A program made the translations under genes and the position numbers. The notes beneath the pieces were generated by a model that was not told the DNA's origin, ran no database searches, and saw only the letters and a list, made by a program, of their open reading frames with translations. Below are positions 56,268 through 64,000 of a stretch of 64,000 nucleotides of DNA, piece by piece. The DNA comes from Paraburkholderia sp. BL9I2N2. GTDB taxonomy: Bacteria > Pseudomonadota > Gammaproteobacteria > Burkholderiales > Burkholderiaceae. The DNA is taken from the NCBI RefSeq assembly GCF_004339745.1, contig NZ_SMGP01000001.1, positions 4,030,001 through 4,094,000 of the forward strand. The letters run 5' to 3'. Positions within the stretch are counted from its first letter, which is position 1; each line of letters starts with the position of its first letter.

Positions 56268-56307
56268 TATCCGGGTTAAATTAAAGTGCAACATATTACC
56301 CGGGTAA
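56268..56307. promoter_or_regulatory. Palindromic operator TTACCCGGGTAA plus second half-site upstream of DUF2239
   Basis: A perfect 12-bp palindrome at 56296-56307; a related half, TATCCGGGTTAA, lies at 56268-56279. The surrounding DNA is A+T-rich, as at a promoter, and lies 33-72 bp before the DUF2239 start. The matching repressor is not next door; MarR- or TetR-type proteins bind sites of this shape. Confidence 0.55.
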
Positions 56308-56323
56308 ATTTATACTGCGTCTC

Positions 56324-57856
56324 TCAGACAGAGTTCCGCGCTTCGGTTCCAGGCGCCACCGTGGCGGCGCCGCCGTGCGACGCGTGCGTCACGGTCCGAT
56401 AGCACAGCACGCGATTGCGGCCCGCATCCTTGGCTTCGTATAGGGCGTCGTCGGCGGCATTCAGGAGGGCGCGGCTCGTTGCGAATGCCTGGCCTCGCGT
56501 GGTGGCGATGCCGATGCTGACCGTCAGCACATGATGCGAACTCGCCACGTGGCGAAGCTGGAGCGCCTGAACCGCGGTGCGAATCTTCTCGGCGATGAAG
56601 GTGGCGCCGGTTTCGTCGGTGTCCGGCAGCAGCACAGCGAACTCTTCGCCGCCGTAGCGCGCCGCCGTGTCGCCCGGACGCCGCACGCTCTGCGCGATGC
56701 AGCGGGCCACGCCGGTGAGCGCGTCGTCGCCCGCGGAATGGCCGTACAGATCGTTGAAGCCCTTGAAACTGTCGACGTCGATCAGCAGCATCGACAGCGG
56801 CCACGCGTTGCGCTGCGCGCGGCGCCATTCTTCTTCCGCGTGTTCCTCGAAAGTGCGGCGATTGTTCAGGCCGGTCAGCCCGTCGGTGCGCGCCAGCACG
56901 CGCAACTCTTCTTCGGCCGCGCGGCGATGCCGCAACTGATGCGAGAACAGCACCGCCAGCGCGATGATCGTGACGTCGAGCGCGGCGATCAGCGAACCGA
57001 TGATCCACGCGCGCCGCCGCCACTCCACGTAGATATCGTGCGTGGAAAGCGCGACGTCGAGGATCAGCGGATACATGTCGATATGGCGGAACGCATACCA
57101 GCGCTCGACGCCGTCGATCGCCGCCGTGCCGAAGAAGTCCCCGCTCGGCTGCTGGGTGAAACGCGAGTAATTGGCGGTGCCTGTCAGATTGATACCGATG
57201 ATTTTCGGATCATAAGGACGCCGCATCAGCATCGTGCCGTCGCTCAGCATCAGCGCCATTGAGCCGCCGGCGCCGAGATTCATGCCGGCGAACAGGCTGC
57301 GGAAATAGGTCAGGCGCATGGTGCCGGCCACCACACCGCCGAAACTGCCGTCCGGTCGCGTGATGCGCCGGCTCAGCGCGATGCTGACTTCCTTGCCGCT
57401 GATCTTCGGCATGAACGGATGGCTGATGTACAGGCCGACATTGGGCGAGTCTCGCTGCACCTTGAAGTAGTCGCGGTCGGCGAGATTGACGTGGCGCGGC
57501 GGAGAGGCTTGCGAGTCGAACTTGACGTTGCCGGTCTCGTCGGTCACGAGGATCGAACCCATGTCTTTGGCGCTCGCCGAGCCGTCGAACAACACCATCT
57601 GGCGGATGGCCGGCTTCAGGTCCAGCACGCCGGGCTGTTTCAGGCCGTCGATCACCGCGCGCAGCGAGAGATCGTAAATCTCCAGATTGCGCGACACGTC
57701 GCGCTCGACCAGCAGCGACACGTTGAAGACCGAGTCCTGGGCGCGCCGCAAAGCGTCGTCGCGCATCTGCGCCAGCACCCACACGGCGATCGCAAGAATC
57801 GCACTGGCCAGCACGATACTGATAGCAATCACGATGTTCGGTCGGCGCGTCACCAT
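56324..57856 (-). CDS. Diguanylate cyclase with periplasmic Cache sensor
   Basis: 510 residues. Membrane helix near residues 9-30, a dCache-like sensor (about 40-280; DLKPAIRQMVLFDG, RDYFKVQRDSPNVGLYISHPFMPKISGKEVSIALSRRI), a second helix (AWIIGSLIAALDVTIIALAVLF), then GGDEF with IDVDSFKGFNDLYGHSAGDDAL and the active GGEEF at about 402-406. The inhibitory I-site RPGD (393-396) is five residues before it, so product feedback is expected. The C-terminal tail of 25 residues is Ala/Thr-rich. Confidence 0.93.
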   Translation of the reverse strand: MVTRRPNIVIAISIVLASAILAIAVWVLAQMRDDALRRAQDSVFNVSLLVERDVSRNLEIYDLSLRAVIDGLKQPGVLDLKPAIRQMVLFDGSASAKDMGSILVTDETGNVKFDSQASPPRHVNLADRDYFKVQRDSPNVGLYISHPFMPKISGKEVSIALSRRITRPDGSFGGVVAGTMRLTYFRSLFAGMNLGAGGSMALMLSDGTMLMRRPYDPKIIGINLTGTANYSRFTQQPSGDFFGTAAIDGVERWYAFRHIDMYPLILDVALSTHDIYVEWRRRAWIIGSLIAALDVTIIALAVLFSHQLRHRRAAEEELRVLARTDGLTGLNNRRTFEEHAEEEWRRAQRNAWPLSMLLIDVDSFKGFNDLYGHSAGDDALTGVARCIAQSVRRPGDTAARYGGEEFAVLLPDTDETGATFIAEKIRTAVQALQLRHVASSHHVLTVSIGIATTRGQAFATSRALLNAADDALYEAKDAGRNRVLCYRTVTHASHGGAATVAPGTEARNSV

Positions 57857-57994
57857 GGGCGTTTCTTTCGAACATGCGCTGACCTACGCGCGTGAAGAAG
57901 AGGGCCGCGTCCGGACCGGCGCGTACCGTGAACCGGTAGCGTACCAGACGACGTGCCCCGCCGAATCATCGAAAAGACCGGTTTTTGCCGGGTC

Positions 57995-58018
57995 GGGCGA
58001 GCTTGACGTTGCTCGCCC
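57995..58018. other. Hairpin after the NAD(P)-binding oxidoreductase
   Basis: GGGCGAGC and GCTCGCCC pair perfectly around 8 bases, just past the gene stop at 58023. There is no T-tract, so it is at best a weak or rho-assisted terminator. Confidence 0.45.
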
Positions 58019-58022
58019 GTGC

Positions 58023-58724
58023 TCAGCCGGTATGCAGATCGAGCATGGGCCCGGATGCCGACCGGCTCAACGCGCGGATGTCGGCGGTCTCGAGCACCGC
58101 CTTGTCGGCGCCGTGACGGGCAACCGCCAGCATGGCGAGACCGATGTCTTCGGTGCTCAGAATCTGGTTGGGGAAAAGCGCACGCAGCGTCGACAGGAAA
58201 GGCCGGGCCAGCGTGTAGAACAACTGGTACGAGCGGGTCTTGGAGCGCGCGCCGTTCAGCGGTTGAATCACGCCCGGACGGAACAGGTAGACGCCCTTGA
58301 ACGGCAGCCGCTGCAACGCGTTCTCGGTCTTGCCCTTGACGCGCGCCCACATGCTGCGACCTTGCTCCGTGCTGTCGGTGCTCGCACCGGACACGTAGAC
58401 AAAGGTCATCTGCGGATTGAGACGGGCGAGCGTCCGCGCCGCCGCCAACGTGAGGTCGTAGGTGAGGCGCGCATACTCCGCCTCCTGCATCCCCACCGAC
58501 GACACGCCCAGGCAGAAGAAACATGCGTCGAAACCCATGAGCGACGCTTCCGCCGCGCGATAGTCCATCAGGTCCGGCTGAACCACTTCGATGAGCCGTG
58601 GATCGAGCTGGCCGGTGCGAGTGCGGCCGACTGTCTGCACCACTTCGACGTCCGGCGCGCGCAAACACTCGCGCAACACGCCCTGCCCGACCATGCCGGT
58701 CGCGCCAAAAATGAGAACCTTCAT
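58023..58724 (-). CDS. NAD(P)-binding (atypical SDR) oxidoreductase
   Basis: 233 residues. N-terminal dinucleotide motif IFGATGMVGQGVLRECL at residues 5-21; then GFDACFFCLGVSSVGMQEAEYARLTYDLT and FVYVSGASTD. Without a YxxxK pair, it resembles NmrA/HTATIP2-like proteins that bind NAD(P) and may act as redox sensors or reductases. Its ATG overlaps the stop of the deleted SDR upstream (ATGA on the minus strand), so it is translated as part of that operon. Confidence 0.85.
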   Translation of the reverse strand: MKVLIFGATGMVGQGVLRECLRAPDVEVVQTVGRTRTGQLDPRLIEVVQPDLMDYRAAEASLMGFDACFFCLGVSSVGMQEAEYARLTYDLTLAAARTLARLNPQMTFVYVSGASTDSTEQGRSMWARVKGKTENALQRLPFKGVYLFRPGVIQPLNGARSKTRSYQLFYTLARPFLSTLRALFPNQILSTEDIGLAMLAVARHGADKAVLETADIRALSRSASGPMLDLHTG

Positions 58725-58984
58725 GATGCATGCTCCATGGTCGCGCTGGGCCAGCGCGCGTTAGTCAGTGCTTCGGAAATCGCCCACAAACGGGCGGCGA
58801 CCGCGGCTTGCGCTTTCTGCTCGTTGCGTCCGGTGAGCACGACGTCCGCGCCCGCGACCGCGCCGGCCAGCGCAAGCGCAGTCTCGAAACCCAGCCCTCC
58901 GGTCGCGCCGGTGATCACCGCGAGGCGGCCGCTCCGAGGCGGAATGTCCGCGGTGGTCCAGTTCGCCATGTTCATGGTTCTCAT
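58721..58984 (-). pseudogene. Internally deleted SDR remnant
   Basis: 87 codons from the ATG at 58984 (AAGG upstream). The first 55 residues (NWTTADIPPRSGRLAVITGATGGLGFETALALAGA) are a full SDR beginning with the GATGGLG cofactor motif; a change into LTGRNEQKAQAAVAARLWAISEALT follows, the latter being the C-terminal end of the same SDR family. The middle 200 or so residues, including the YxxxK site, are missing, with the frame intact. The peptide AGAVAGADVV shows a small duplication. It cannot be an active enzyme. The remnant keeps its overlap with the next gene and may serve only to couple translation. Confidence 0.7.
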
Positions 58985-59039
58985 GGTTGCCTTCGGTCGG
59001 TTTCGGCCCTTGACCTGCTTGCCAGGCTCGGCTCGGCGC

Positions 59040-59915
59040 TCAAGCTTTCGCCGCTGCGGCCGGAAATGCCGGCAGCGGCGACGGCGCGGAGAAATCCGTC
59101 GACTCACTGACGGCACGCCACGCTTGCGCGTCGGCCGCGCGTGCCTTCTCGCCTTCTCCACAGTAGTGCAATGCGTCGGTGCCCAGCAAAAGATGCGCAG
59201 GCAAAGCATCGTGATAAGCCAGCTTGAGCACCACTTGCGCGACCTTCGCCGGATCGCTGGCTTCGTGGCCGATGTACTGAGACAGCATATCGATGACGGC
59301 GCCCACCGACGGCACGTAATCCGGCCACAATTCCGGCGTGGCGCCGGCCGCCTCGTTGCCCCATTCCGTTTTCATGCCGCCCGGTTCGAGCGCGGTGACG
59401 TGAACGCCGAACGGCGCGAGTTCCTGGCGAATCACTTCAGTGAAGCCGCCCACGGCCCACTTGGCAGCCTGATAGGCGCTCAAGCCGGCAATCCCCACGC
59501 GCCCGCCCACCGACGAAATCTGGATGATGTGCCCGGCGCGCTGCTGTCGCAGCACCGGCAAGGCCGCGCGCGTCACGTTGACGACGCCATAGAAATTGGT
59601 GTCGATCTGCGCGCGGAAGTCGTCCTCGGAGCTTTGCTCGAACGGAACCAGGTGACCGAAGCCGGCATTGTTGACCACCACGTCCAGCCGGCCGAACGCG
59701 TCGACGGCGGCTTGCACGGCTTGGCGCGCCGCCTGCGGATCCGTGACGTCGAGCGCGACCGCGCGGACCCGTTCGCCATAACGCGCCGACAGATCAGCCA
59801 ACTGACGCGGGTCACGCGCGGTCGCGACAACCTGTTCGCCTGCCTGCAAAGCTGCTTCGACAATTTCGCGCCCAAGTCCACGGGCGCTACCGGTAACCAA
59901 CCAGACCTTAGCCAT
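59040..59915 (-). CDS. SDR-family NAD(P)-dependent oxidoreductase
   Basis: 291 residues from the ATG at 59915, AAGGAG upstream. Classical SDR: VTGSARGLGREIVEAALQ (residues 6-23), NNAGFGHLVPFEQ, ISSVGGRVGIAGLSAYQAAKWA (the Tyr and Lys of YxxxK are both present) and EPGGMKTEW. The substrate is unknown. It lies just downstream of a TetR gene on the same strand, with an operator-like dyad between them, so repression by that TetR is likely. Confidence 0.9.
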   Translation of the reverse strand: MAKVWLVTGSARGLGREIVEAALQAGEQVVATARDPRQLADLSARYGERVRAVALDVTDPQAARQAVQAAVDAFGRLDVVVNNAGFGHLVPFEQSSEDDFRAQIDTNFYGVVNVTRAALPVLRQQRAGHIIQISSVGGRVGIAGLSAYQAAKWAVGGFTEVIRQELAPFGVHVTALEPGGMKTEWGNEAAGATPELWPDYVPSVGAVIDMLSQYIGHEASDPAKVAQVVLKLAYHDALPAHLLLGTDALHYCGEGEKARAADAQAWRAVSESTDFSAPSPLPAFPAAAAKA

Positions 59916-59930
59916 ATTGCACTCCTTGAA

Positions 59931-59959
59931 ATTAATTGAGCAAGTAATCACTCATTAAT
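59931..59959. promoter_or_regulatory. TetR operator candidate upstream of the SDR
   Basis: ATTAATTGAG and CTCATTAAT form an inverted pair about 10 bases apart; TGAGTGATT and GCTCAA on the opposite strand recur in the dyad before tetR. It lies 16 bp before the SDR start. Confidence 0.5.
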
Positions 59960-59972
59960 ACGACAAAAAAAC

Positions 59973-60545
59973 TTAGTGGCGGGCGATCGCGTTCCAGAAC
60001 GCGTCGAAGCCAGCGCGGCGATAACGCTCGGCCTCAGCCGGTTCCCGAGCGATGAAGTCCATGGTCGTTTCCGCCAAAGCGCCCATGATCGCCGACAGAA
60101 AAGCCGGCGGATGATCCCGCAACGCGCCACTCGCCACGCTTGCCTGAATCATGTCGTTGATGTCGGCGAACGACTGCATGCCCTTCGCCCGCGTGTGGTC
60201 GGTCAAGCGCTCCGACACGGCCAGTTGCGCCACGGCGCGGCGCTTGTTCGGTTGCGCGACACCCCAGTCGACGAACTTGTTCCACACGTGTTGCGCCCGC
60301 TCGCGCACGGTGGCGTGCTTCGGATAACCGGCCACCATCACTTCGCGCAGTTCGGCCTTGATGTCGAGATACAGGACGTTCAGCAGGTCGTCTTTGTTGT
60401 CGAAGTACGTGAACAGCGTGCCTTCCGCCACACCCGCCACTTTGGCGATGCGCGACGTGGGCGCGCCCAGCCCTTGCTCGGCAATGACCTCGGCCGCAGC
60501 AGCAAGGATGGCGTTACGTTTGTCTTCGCTCTTGGGACGGGCCAT
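59973..60545 (-). CDS. TetR-family transcriptional regulator
   Basis: 190 residues from the ATG at 60545. N-terminal helix-turn-helix (KRNAILAAAAEVIAEQGLGAPTSRIAKVAGVAEGTLFTYFDNKDDLLNVLYLDIK) and a TetR C-terminal ligand domain. It precedes the SDR on the same strand and probably represses both itself and the SDR through the two dyads; the ligand is unknown. Confidence 0.92.
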   Translation of the reverse strand: MARPKSEDKRNAILAAAAEVIAEQGLGAPTSRIAKVAGVAEGTLFTYFDNKDDLLNVLYLDIKAELREVMVAGYPKHATVRERAQHVWNKFVDWGVAQPNKRRAVAQLAVSERLTDHTRAKGMQSFADINDMIQASVASGALRDHPPAFLSAIMGALAETTMDFIAREPAEAERYRRAGFDAFWNAIARH

Positions 60546-60956
60546 GCGGATTCGGTTTTGCTGCAGTCGATAAATGAGTGATTGCTCAATCATATACACG
60601 AACGGCAAATCGTTCAAGCGGTTTTCGACATTTTGCTCAACGGGATGCTTTCATCACATGCCCAAATATATTCATTTGGCACGAAATCTCATTTTCGTCG
60701 GTCATCGCGTGCAAGCCTTTTAGAGATATACCCGATCCGCCTTCAGTCCTCGAGTATGCGAACCGATATCCGGTAGATGGGATACCCATTTTGTGTCTCA
60801 CGGCGATGCGCTTTCACTGATGTATCGACGTGAGACAGCGAAGGGATAGACCGCGCAAACCCGCCGCGGTACGCGGCGGCGATCTAGACGCTCCCATACC
60901 CGGACCTGAGAGTCCATTGCGAACGCATCCACGTTTCGTTATTGGAGAAAAAAATC
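60546..60956. other. 411-bp divergent region between TetR and chemoreceptor
   Basis: Contains the TetR dyad at the left. The rest is A+T-richer than average with no supported gene and no clear sigma-28 promoter for the chemoreceptor. Confidence 0.55.
60575..60592. promoter_or_regulatory. TetR operator candidate upstream of tetR
   Basis: TGAGTGATTGCTCAATCA: two halves TGAGTGA and TCAATCA in inverted order with one mismatch, 30 bp upstream of the tetR-type ATG. It shares TGAGTGATT and GCTCAA with the dyad before the SDR. Confidence 0.5.
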
Positions 60957-62687
60957 GTGACACTGAACCACCTCACCATCAAAGCAAAACTCACTGCCGG
61001 TTTTGGCATGCTGTCTCTTATCGTCGTCGCGGTTTCCGGGCTCTCCCTGAAAGCGCTCAGCGACTCGACCGATGGATTTTCCAGCTTCGTGCACGGCATC
61101 AACGCACGCGCGGACATGGCGGTGCAGGTGCGAACCGCGGTCGATCGCCGGGCAATCGCCGCGCGTAACCTCGTGCTCGTGACCAAACCTCAGGATCTCG
61201 ACATAGAGAAAGCCGATGTGCTGCGCGCGCACGAAGATGTGCAGACCGATCTGAAGAAGCTCAATGCCATGATCGCGACCGCTACCGACACGTCGGAAAA
61301 AGCGCGCAGTCTCGTCGCCGAGATCAACCGGGTCGAGGCGTCGTATGGACCGGTCGCCACCGACATCGTCAATCTCGCGCTGACCAATAAACGCGACGAA
61401 GCGATCGTCAAGATGGACGATCAATGCCGGCCGTTGCTCGCCGCGCTGATTCGCGCGACCAACGCGTATGCCGACTACACGCATACGCGCCAGGAACAGA
61501 TGATCAACGAGTACGCGGCGCACTATGAGAACCAACGCAATCTGCTGATCGCGATCAGCCTGATCGCAGTGGCGCTAGCGATCGGCGCATGCGTGCTGAT
61601 CACACGCGCGGTGACCGGACCGCTGCGCCAGGCGATCGACGTCGCGCGCACCGTATCGGAAGGCGATCTGCGCACGCGCATCACCGTCGATGGGAACGAT
61701 GAAACCAGCAAGCTGCTGGGCGCCCTGCGCGAAATGAACGAGCGGCTCACGACCATCGTCGGACGCGTGCGCGACAGCAGCACGAGCATCGCCGGCGCCG
61801 CGCGCGAGATTGCCGCGGGCAATATGGATCTGAGCCAGCGCACCGAACAGCAGGCAGCCTCGCTGCAGGAAACGGCGTCGAGCATGGAACAACTCACCTC
61901 GACGGTGAAGCAGAACGCCGACAATGCGCAGCAAGGCAGCATGCTGGCCGCGAATGCTTCGTCGGTTGCGCAGAAAGGCAGCGAGGTAGTCGGCCAAGTG
62001 GTGAACACGATGCACGACATCAGCGACAGCTCGACCAAGATCGCGGATATCACGGGCATCATCGAAGGCATTGCGTTTCAGACGAACATTCTCGCGCTCA
62101 ACGCGGCCGTCGAAGCCGCGCGCGCCGGTGAACAGGGCCGCGGTTTCGCGGTGGTGGCGAGCGAAGTCAGAAGCCTGGCGCAGCGCTCATCGAGCGCGGC
62201 GAAGGAGATCAAGGATCTGATTGCCACCTCCGTGGACAAGATCCGCGACGGCTCGGCGCTCGCTGGCGAAGCGGGCAAGACGATGGCCGAAGTCACCCAG
62301 GCGGTGGCGCGGGTGACGGACATCATGTCGGAGATCGCGGCGGCATCGAGTGAACAAAGCCGTGGCATTGAGCAGGTCAATCTTGCCATCACGCAAATGG
62401 ATAACGTCACGCAACAGAATGCTGCGTTGGTGGAAGAAGCGGCGGCGGCTTCGCGGTCGATGGAGGATCAGGGGCAGCAGTTGAATGAGGCTGTGGCGTT
62501 TTTTCAGATTGTGGGTGGTGGGGCGGGCTTTGTTTCTGCTGCGCCTTTGCGTGAGGGGACGGTGCGACGGGAGGTGGCTGGTGCGCCTGTGCGGCGGGTT
62601 GTGCGGGCGACAGCTGCGCCGGTTGCGGCGCCGGTTGCCGTATTGGCGACGGCGGTCGGGGCGGATGATGGGTGGGATAAGTTTTGA
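60957..62687 (+). CDS. Methyl-accepting chemotaxis protein
   Basis: 576 residues from a GTG at 60957 with GGAG 9 bases upstream; a TTG at 60942 would overlap that site. Membrane helix near residues 12-35, a four-helix-bundle sensor (MNHL start, HGINARADMAVQVRTAVDRRAIAARNLVLVTKP), a second helix (LLIAISLIAVALAIGACVLI), HAMP, and the tip GIAFQTNILALNAAVEAARAGEQGRGFAVVAS. The C-terminus ends GWDKF, of the W-x-x-F kind that tethers CheR, at the end of a 50-residue Ala/Val/Pro linker. Ligand unknown; it differs from the other receptor at 53.6-55.2 kb mainly in the sensor and tail. Confidence 0.93.
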   Translation: MTLNHLTIKAKLTAGFGMLSLIVVAVSGLSLKALSDSTDGFSSFVHGINARADMAVQVRTAVDRRAIAARNLVLVTKPQDLDIEKADVLRAHEDVQTDLKKLNAMIATATDTSEKARSLVAEINRVEASYGPVATDIVNLALTNKRDEAIVKMDDQCRPLLAALIRATNAYADYTHTRQEQMINEYAAHYENQRNLLIAISLIAVALAIGACVLITRAVTGPLRQAIDVARTVSEGDLRTRITVDGNDETSKLLGALREMNERLTTIVGRVRDSSTSIAGAAREIAAGNMDLSQRTEQQAASLQETASSMEQLTSTVKQNADNAQQGSMLAANASSVAQKGSEVVGQVVNTMHDISDSSTKIADITGIIEGIAFQTNILALNAAVEAARAGEQGRGFAVVASEVRSLAQRSSSAAKEIKDLIATSVDKIRDGSALAGEAGKTMAEVTQAVARVTDIMSEIAAASSEQSRGIEQVNLAITQMDNVTQQNAALVEEAAAASRSMEDQGQQLNEAVAFFQIVGGGAGFVSAAPLREGTVRREVAGAPVRRVVRATAAPVAAPVAVLATAVGADDGWDKF

Positions 62688-63063
62688 ACGTGTTTTTCTG
62701 CTTGAGCGCCGTGGTTGTGTGCGGGTGGCGCTCTCGCAGGACATGGCTTGGCTGGGGGAGCAAAGCGGCTTAAGTGAAAAGCCTGGTCCGGAAGAGCGAA
62801 AACCGGCGTGTAGCCGATTTTCGCGTGACAACAAATTCTATTGGGAGGAGGAGGATCGAACTCCCGACCTTCGCATTGCGAATGCGAACAAGTCGACGTT
62901 GACCTAGGTGGATTAGGGCTTATTGAAATCAGTAATTTAATGAATTTAAACAAATTTTACTGCCCCCACCTCTCAATATTGTTGATCGAGATTCCCTCAT
63001 TGGCGCATAATTCGGTTACATGGCGGTTACATGAAATCGTCGGCTTATGGGCAAGGGGGTTGG
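62688..63063. other. 376-bp junction region at the island edge
   Basis: Contains the tRNA 3' fragment (62841-62886) and about 175 bp of A+T-richer DNA before the integrase. The change in composition occurs right at the fragment, as expected for an integration border. Confidence 0.65.
62841..62886 (-). tRNA. 3' half of a tRNA gene (alanine, CGC-type anticodon), attachment-site remnant
   Basis: On the minus strand: an anticodon stem TCGCA/TGCGA with loop TTCGCAA (CGC anticodon), variable AGGTC, a T-arm GGGAG TTCGATC CTCCT, and part of the acceptor strand. The 5' half (acceptor, D-arm) is absent: the DNA beyond 62886 does not fit. No encoded CCA follows. This is the fragment expected when an element integrates in the 3' half of a tRNA gene. 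Confidence 0.75.
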
Positions 63064-64000
63064 GTGGCGAAGGTCAACTTCACTGCGGCTCGTGTAGAGG
63101 CGCATCGCTGCGAAGAGGGTAAGTCGCAGTCATTTCTTTGGGACAGCAAGACCCCCGGCCTCGGCTTGCGAGCCACGCCTAGTGGAGCCAAGGCTTATAT
63201 CTACCAAGGGAAGATCCATGGCTCGACGATCCGGATGACGATCGGCGATCCGAGGAGCTGGACGATCGACAAGGCTCAAGAGCGCGCTCGCAGTCTCCAG
63301 ACGATTATTGACAGCGGAGTTGATCCGCGCGAGCGAGAGGCTGAGCAGAAGGCCGAACACGAAGCCCGTCAGGCAGCGAAGCGCCGTCAGGACGTGACTG
63401 TCGGTGAAGCATGGGAGCATTATCTAGAGCATCTGCGAACGAAGATCTCCCCCAAAACAAAGAAGCCGCGGTCCGAGCGATACATCATCGATCACATCAA
63501 CCTTTCCTCGCCCGGCGGCGGTATTGCGAAACGCGGCGGCAAAGAAAAGGTGCGGGGGCCATTGGCCCCGCTCATGCCGCGGAGGTTGACCGAGATCACG
63601 GCGACGTCCATGTCGGAATGGCTAGAGGCTGAGATACCCCGGGGACCGACAAATGCGGGCCATGCTTTCGGTCTGTTCAAAGCGTTCATTCGATGGTGTG
63701 ACAGTGACGAGGCATATGCGGGCATCATTCCGCACGACGCTTACACATCCCCTAAGGTCAAAGGTATCCTTCCGCGAAGCGCCGCGAAAGACGACTGCTT
63801 GCAACGGGAGCAGTTGTCGGCTTGGTTTAGCGCGGTGCGCGGCATCGAGAACCCAGTCATTAGCGCATATCTCCAAGGCCTGCTGATCACGGGCGCCCGG
63901 CGGGAAGAGCTAGCTGCATTGCGTTGGGAAGACGTGGACTTCCGCTGGCGCAGTCTCACTATGAACGACAAAGTCGAGGGTACTGGTGGACGCACGATAC
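63064..64000 (+). CDS. Tyrosine recombinase/integrase (3' truncated by window)
   Basis: 312 residues visible from a GTG at 63064 with a G-rich ribosome site; an ATG at 63031 is also in frame. The N-terminus is the arm-binding DUF4102-type domain (FLWDSKTPGLGLRATPSGAKAYIYQGKIHGSTIRMTIGD), then the core-binding region (VGEAWEHYLEHLR, ISPKTKKPRSERYIIDHI) and the start of the catalytic domain with the first Arg in LLITGARREELAALRWEDVDF. The His, second Arg and Tyr lie beyond the edge. With the tRNA fragment next to it, this marks the end of an integrated element. Confidence 0.93.
   Translation, partial: MAKVNFTAARVEAHRCEEGKSQSFLWDSKTPGLGLRATPSGAKAYIYQGKIHGSTIRMTIGDPRSWTIDKAQERARSLQTIIDSGVDPREREAEQKAEHEARQAAKRRQDVTVGEAWEHYLEHLRTKISPKTKKPRSERYIIDHINLSSPGGGIAKRGGKEKVRGPLAPLMPRRLTEITATSMSEWLEAEIPRGPTNAGHAFGLFKAFIRWCDSDEAYAGIIPHDAYTSPKVKGILPRSAAKDDCLQREQLSAWFSAVRGIENPVISAYLQGLLITGARREELAALRWEDVDFRWRSLTMNDKVEGTGGRTI

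Noticed and set aside
57687..59939. 750-codon plus-strand frame across the cyclase start and the SDR cluster
   Set aside because: Antisense to well-supported genes with full motifs; composition is the mirror of GC-rich codons.
62841..62960. A complete tRNA gene at the island edge
   Set aside because: The DNA after 62886 lacks D-arm and 5' acceptor pairing; only the 3' half is present.

Overview
The window looks like one stretch of a high-GC betaproteobacterial chromosome, most likely Paraburkholderia or Burkholderia. The basis is gene content: a Burkholderia-type OmpC-family porin, a KirBac-type potassium channel, a fused isobutyryl-CoA mutase, a single-chain indolepyruvate oxidoreductase, a bioAFDB operon, and dense GC3-rich coding. 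Intergenic repeats of a kind I recall from this group also occur. The species cannot be fixed from the sequence alone.

Layout. 1-3.9 kb: tail of a BtuF-like metal/cobalamin receptor, a peptide-type ABC binding protein, and a metallo-beta-lactamase-fold hydrolase divergent from a LiuR-like MerR regulator. 4-10.4 kb: aceK, beta-carbonic anhydrase, thiolase, SDR, a triple tandem hairpin repeat, acyl-CoA dehydrogenase and a YchJ/SEC-C protein. 10.4-13.3 kb: a secreted alpha/beta hydrolase behind a strongly folded leader, then a large inverted repeat. 13.3-19.6 kb: bioA-bioF-bioD-bioB, convergent with a sulfate-binding protein, then an RBBP9-like hydrolase. 19.9-24.1 kb: ghrA, HMG-CoA lyase, YbaK, DUF1289, MaoC and a second MBL hydrolase, closely packed. 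24.4-32.6 kb: DMT exporter/Lrp pair, haloacetate-dehalogenase-like hydrolase, nitronate monooxygenase, icmF and a LysR regulator. 32.8-44.1 kb: porin, an exported hypothetical protein, an SLC10A7-type transporter, an EAL-CBS-GGDEF protein, a LacI-AGE epimerase-PfkB kinase operon, two small hypothetical proteins and a Kir channel. 44.3-55.2 kb: indolepyruvate oxidoreductase, CutC, EAL protein, Na+/H+ antiporter, RutG-like permease and a chemoreceptor. 55.6-62.7 kb: DUF2239 protein, diguanylate cyclase, a TetR/SDR cluster containing an internally deleted SDR, and a second chemoreceptor. 62.8-64.0 kb: the 3' half of a tRNA gene followed by a tyrosine integrase cut by the window end, so an integrated element begins here.

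How the genes fit together. Several units concern acyl-CoA and branched-chain/odd-chain carbon flow (LiuR-like regulator, thiolase, acyl-CoA dehydrogenase, HMG-CoA lyase, icmF, indolepyruvate oxidoreductase, aceK for the glyoxylate branch). The LacI-AGE-PfkB operon fits mannose to fructose to fructose phosphate. Signal transduction is dense on the right: three c-di-GMP proteins and two chemoreceptors within about 26 kb. Most of the window is core-like chromosome. The least explained signals are the folded 5' leader at 10897-10975, the repeats at 8.7 and 12.3-13.0 kb, an orphan terminator at 55.5 kb, and the island edge at the right end.
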